Source: Bradyrhizobium daqingense (lineage in GTDB: Bacteria > Pseudomonadota > Alphaproteobacteria > Rhizobiales > Xanthobacteraceae). Taken from it: DNA of 64,000 bases. Position 1 is the first letter of the stretch, and the number at the start of each line of letters is the position of its first letter. The position numbers were made by a program, and so were the translations under genes. The notes beneath the pieces are model-generated. The model ran no database searches. It saw only the letters and a program-made list of their open reading frames with translations, and was not told the DNA's origin. The stretch is taken from positions 5,132,001-5,196,000 of the forward strand of contig NZ_CP088014.1 of the NCBI RefSeq assembly GCF_021044685.1, read 5' to 3'. Positions 61,496-64,000 of this stretch are shown here, piece by piece.

Positions 61496-62692
61496 ATGCG
61501 ACCGACCGAGATCATGCGGGGCAGCCCGCCCGCGTCCGAGGCGCAGGTGACGCGCGCGAACTGGCGCAGCTTTCCCGCGATCCGCTGGGGCTTCACCCAC
61601 ACCCGGGAGGTGCTGCCGACCGCTGAGGTCCGCCGCTCGGCTAGTCCGACGCCGATGCGCAGCGCGCCGCGCGAATTGTCTAAGCTCGGCTTCACGGCGC
61701 CGGATGGCCAGCCGACGACAGTCGAGGCCACGCTGCGCGAGACCTTCGGCGATGCGCTGCTCGTCATGCACCGGGGCACGCTGATCCACGAATGGTACGG
61801 TGACGGCATGAGCGCGACCACGCCGCACCTGATCTGCTCCATCAGCAAATCGATCGCGGGAACGCTCGGCGGCATTCTGGCCGCGCGCGGCTTGCTCGAT
61901 CTCGAGGCGAGGGTGGTGCGCTACGTGCCGGAGCTGGAGAGTTCGGTCTATGGCGGCTGCACCGTCCGCAACGTTCTCGACATGGCGGTCGCCATCAAGT
62001 TCGAGGAGGACTACGAGGATCCCGCCGGCGACGTCGCGCGCTACCGTTTCTCCTCGGGCTGGGACGTGCCGCCTCCGGGTGTCGAGGCCAGTCACCAGCG
62101 GGCTTATCTCACCACGTTGCGTGGGACAGGCAAGCCGCACGGCAAGGTGTTCCACTACGTCTCGACCAATACCGAGGTACTCGGCTGGGTCTATGAGCGC
62201 GCCTGCGGCATGCCCTACCATCACATCCTCTCCGAATATCTCTGGCAGCCGATGGGGGCGGAGGAAGACGGCTCGCTCACGCTCGACAGCCACGGCATGG
62301 GCCGCATCGCCGGTGGCCTTTCGGTCACCGCGCGCGATCTCGTTCGCTTCGGCGAGATGATCCGTTGCCGCGGCGTGGTCGAGGGGCGGCAGGTGGTGCC
62401 AGGCTGGTGGATCGACGACATCCACGAGAACGGCGATCCCAAGGCCTGGGCCGATGGAGACCTCGCCGAGATCTTTCCGGGCGCCCGCTACCGCAGCAAA
62501 TGGTACACCATGGATCCTTCGCGCAACGATCTCGCCGGGATCGGCATCCATGGTCAGTGGCTCTATATCGACGCGGCCTCCGACACCGTCATCGTCAAGC
62601 TCGCCACGCAGCCGAAGGCGATGGACGTGCCGCTTGACCATCGCTGGCTCGCCGCCTTCCGCGCCATCAACGCGCATGTCGCCCCGCGCTGA
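61496..62692 (+). CDS. Serine hydrolase, beta-lactamase class C / NylB (6-aminohexanoate-dimer hydrolase) like
   Basis: 398 residues without a signal peptide. The penicillin-recognising fold is shown by SxxK in LICSISKSIAGTLGG (about residue 119), the Tyr motif region YVSTNTEVLGW, and GIGIHGQWLYIDAASD near the C-terminus where class C enzymes carry KTG-type residues. The arrangement, cytoplasmic location and RNDLAGIGIHGQWLYID are closer to NylB-type amide hydrolases than to true beta-lactamases. It may cleave a linear amide and release an amine for the oxidase encoded next. GGAGGG precedes the ATG. Substrate unknown. Confidence 0.8.
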   Translation: MRPTEIMRGSPPASEAQVTRANWRSFPAIRWGFTHTREVLPTAEVRRSASPTPMRSAPRELSKLGFTAPDGQPTTVEATLRETFGDALLVMHRGTLIHEWYGDGMSATTPHLICSISKSIAGTLGGILAARGLLDLEARVVRYVPELESSVYGGCTVRNVLDMAVAIKFEEDYEDPAGDVARYRFSSGWDVPPPGVEASHQRAYLTTLRGTGKPHGKVFHYVSTNTEVLGWVYERACGMPYHHILSEYLWQPMGAEEDGSLTLDSHGMGRIAGGLSVTARDLVRFGEMIRCRGVVEGRQVVPGWWIDDIHENGDPKAWADGDLAEIFPGARYRSKWYTMDPSRNDLAGIGIHGQWLYIDAASDTVIVKLATQPKAMDVPLDHRWLAAFRAINAHVAPR

Positions 62693-62703
62693 ACGGACAC
62701 CCC

Positions 62704-64000
62704 ATGCTCGACGCCGCCGAAGCCCAGTCACCCGCACAAGCCACCCGACCACATCCGCTCGATCCGCTGACGATCGAGGAAATCCGCGCAGCCTGCACGT
62801 TGGTGCGTGCAGCGGCGACCTCGCCGGAGAACTGCCGCTTCCCGACAGTGCGGCTGGAAGAGCCGACCAAGCAGGAGCTGGCCGCAGGTGGAGCCGGGCG
62901 CCATGCCTTCGTGCTGACACTGGATGTAACCACGGGCGAAGCTATCGAGCACGTCGTCAATCTCGGCCGTAGCGAGATCGTGACGCGCAAGATCATCCCG
63001 AACCGCGAAGCGCCCTATGGCCAGCCGCCGGTGATGCTGGAGGAGTTCTTCAAGTGCGAGGCCGTGGTGAAGGCCGATGCCGGCTGGCGCGCGGCGATGC
63101 GGCGGCGCGGCCTCAGCGACAAGGAAATCGAGCTCGTCCAGGTCGACCCGTTCTCCTCAGGCTTCTTCGACAAGGAGTTCGAGCGCGGCGCACGTATCGT
63201 GCGCGCGGTCAGCTATTTTCGCGAGCATCCCCAGGACAACGGTTATGCGCACCCGATCGAGGGTGTCGTCGCCGTCGTCGACCTCATCGGCGGCAAGGTC
63301 ATCGACCTCACCGACGAAGATCCCATCGTGCCGATCCCGCGCAAGAAGCGGAACTACGGCGCGCACGAGGTTGCGAACCCGCGCACCGACATCAAGCCGC
63401 TGCACATCGAGCAGCCCGAGGGCGCGAGCTTTCGCGTCGAGGGCTGGAAGGTCGATTGGCAGAAATGGAGCTTCCGCATCGGCTTCACGCCGCGCGAAGG
63501 GCTGGTGCTGCATCAACTCGCCTACCAGGACGGCCCGCGCAAGCGTTCCCTGATCCATCGCGCCAGCGTCACCGAGATGGTGGTGCCTTACGCCGATCCG
63601 ACCGCGAACCATTTCTGGAAGTCGGCGTTCGATGCCGGCGAATACGGCCTTGGCATGCTCGCGAACGCACTCGAACTCGGCTGCGACTGTCTCGGCAACA
63701 TTCACTATTTCGATGTGCCGGCCGCGGACAGCAAGGGCGAGCCTTTCGTCATGCAGAACGCCATCTGCATGCACGAGGAAGACTACGGCATCGCCTGGAA
63801 GCACTACGAGTTTCGCAACGGCCTGTTCGAGGTCCGCCGTTCGCGGCGGCTGGTGATCTCATTCTTCGCGACGGTCGGCAATTACGACTATGGCTTCTAC
63901 TGGTATCTCTACCAGGACGGCACGATCCAGCTGGAGACCAAGCTCACCGGCATCATCCAGACCGCCGCCGTGCCATCAGGCGAAAAATACAAATGGGGCG
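62704..64000 (+). CDS. Copper amine oxidase (primary-amine oxidase), 3' end outside the window
   Basis: At least 432 residues; the frame is open to the window end. Family features are the N-terminal N2/N3 domains (LDPLTIEEIRAACTLVRAAA), FWKSAFDAGEYGLGMLANAL with the catalytic Asp, and VISFFATVGNYDYGFYWYLY with the Asn-Tyr-Asp motif whose Tyr becomes the topaquinone cofactor. The His copper ligands would be further downstream, outside the window. It oxidises primary amines to aldehyde, ammonia and peroxide. No signal peptide is visible, so cytoplasmic, unlike E. coli TynA. It starts 11 bp after the NylB-like gene; the AraC regulator is divergent. Confidence 0.92.
   Translation, partial: MLDAAEAQSPAQATRPHPLDPLTIEEIRAACTLVRAAATSPENCRFPTVRLEEPTKQELAAGGAGRHAFVLTLDVTTGEAIEHVVNLGRSEIVTRKIIPNREAPYGQPPVMLEEFFKCEAVVKADAGWRAAMRRRGLSDKEIELVQVDPFSSGFFDKEFERGARIVRAVSYFREHPQDNGYAHPIEGVVAVVDLIGGKVIDLTDEDPIVPIPRKKRNYGAHEVANPRTDIKPLHIEQPEGASFRVEGWKVDWQKWSFRIGFTPREGLVLHQLAYQDGPRKRSLIHRASVTEMVVPYADPTANHFWKSAFDAGEYGLGMLANALELGCDCLGNIHYFDVPAADSKGEPFVMQNAICMHEEDYGIAWKHYEFRNGLFEVRRSRRLVISFFATVGNYDYGFYWYLYQDGTIQLETKLTGIIQTAAVPSGEKYKWG

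Overview
The window is about 64 kb of GC-rich (low-to-mid 60s %) chromosome from an alphaproteobacterium. Gene content and order (dusB/nifR3-ntrB-ntrC-ntrY-ntrX-hfq-hflX, a fused ispDF, PCMT-tolC-popZ-valS, lipA-RatA/Coq10) point to the Rhizobiales, most likely Bradyrhizobium or a close Nitrobacteraceae relative. This assignment rests on recognised protein families and synteny; no search was run. There is no CRISPR array, rRNA, complete insertion sequence or prophage in view.

Layout. 0-4.7 kb: two tandem, co-linear TPR/SPINDLY-type O-glycosyltransferase genes made by duplication. 4.7-5.7 kb: cysK. 6.4-15.6 kb: a four-gene RND efflux operon (outer-membrane lipoprotein, adaptor, two RND permeases), preceded by a perfect palindrome that could be its operator. 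15.6-17.7 kb: DTW-domain tRNA modification enzyme, tRNA-Cys, several small proteins and a frameshifted small secreted protein. 18.0-24.7 kb: an amide-scavenging cluster made of a polar amino-acid/amide ABC system (binding protein plus a permease-ATPase fusion), an acetamidase/formamidase, an AraC regulator fused to a second acetamidase/formamidase, and a Rid-family deaminase. A textbook sigma-54 promoter (21919-21934) precedes the fusion gene. 25.0-28.6 kb: a membrane-stress module of PspA, a YqiJ-like membrane protein and a YqiK-like flotillin. The pspA reading frame is extended in frame by about 160 codons resembling the N-terminal part of an IS605-type TnpB protein. 29.3-31.3 kb: tRNA-Asn and a lower-GC islet with a putative sugar O-methyltransferase.

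31.4-43 kb is housekeeping: PCMT, TolC, PopZ, ValS, 3-methyladenine glycosylase, lipoyl synthase, RatA/Coq10, MscS, CinA/PncC and IspDF. 43-53 kb is the nitrogen-control region: dusB-ntrBC, ntrYX, hfq and hflX. A promoter in front of dusB carries an NtrC-type site (TGCAC-N7-GTGC) between its -35 and -10 elements, which suggests autorepression. 53-64 kb holds mazG, queC, a cobalt-type nitrile hydratase operon with a His-rich alpha subunit, an enoyl-CoA hydratase, the metNIQ importer, and an AraC regulator divergent from a beta-lactamase-fold hydrolase plus a copper amine oxidase cut off by the window end.

A shared theme is nitrogen acquisition. NtrBC/NtrYX sit in the same 64 kb as enzymes that release ammonia or feed amide hydrolysis (nitrile hydratase, two amidases, amine oxidase, NylB-like hydrolase). 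The least ordinary items are the AraC-amidase fusion under a sigma-54 promoter and the TnpB-like/PspA in-frame fusion. Palindromic intergenic repeats of several kinds lie at 37.8, 40.1 and 54.7 kb.
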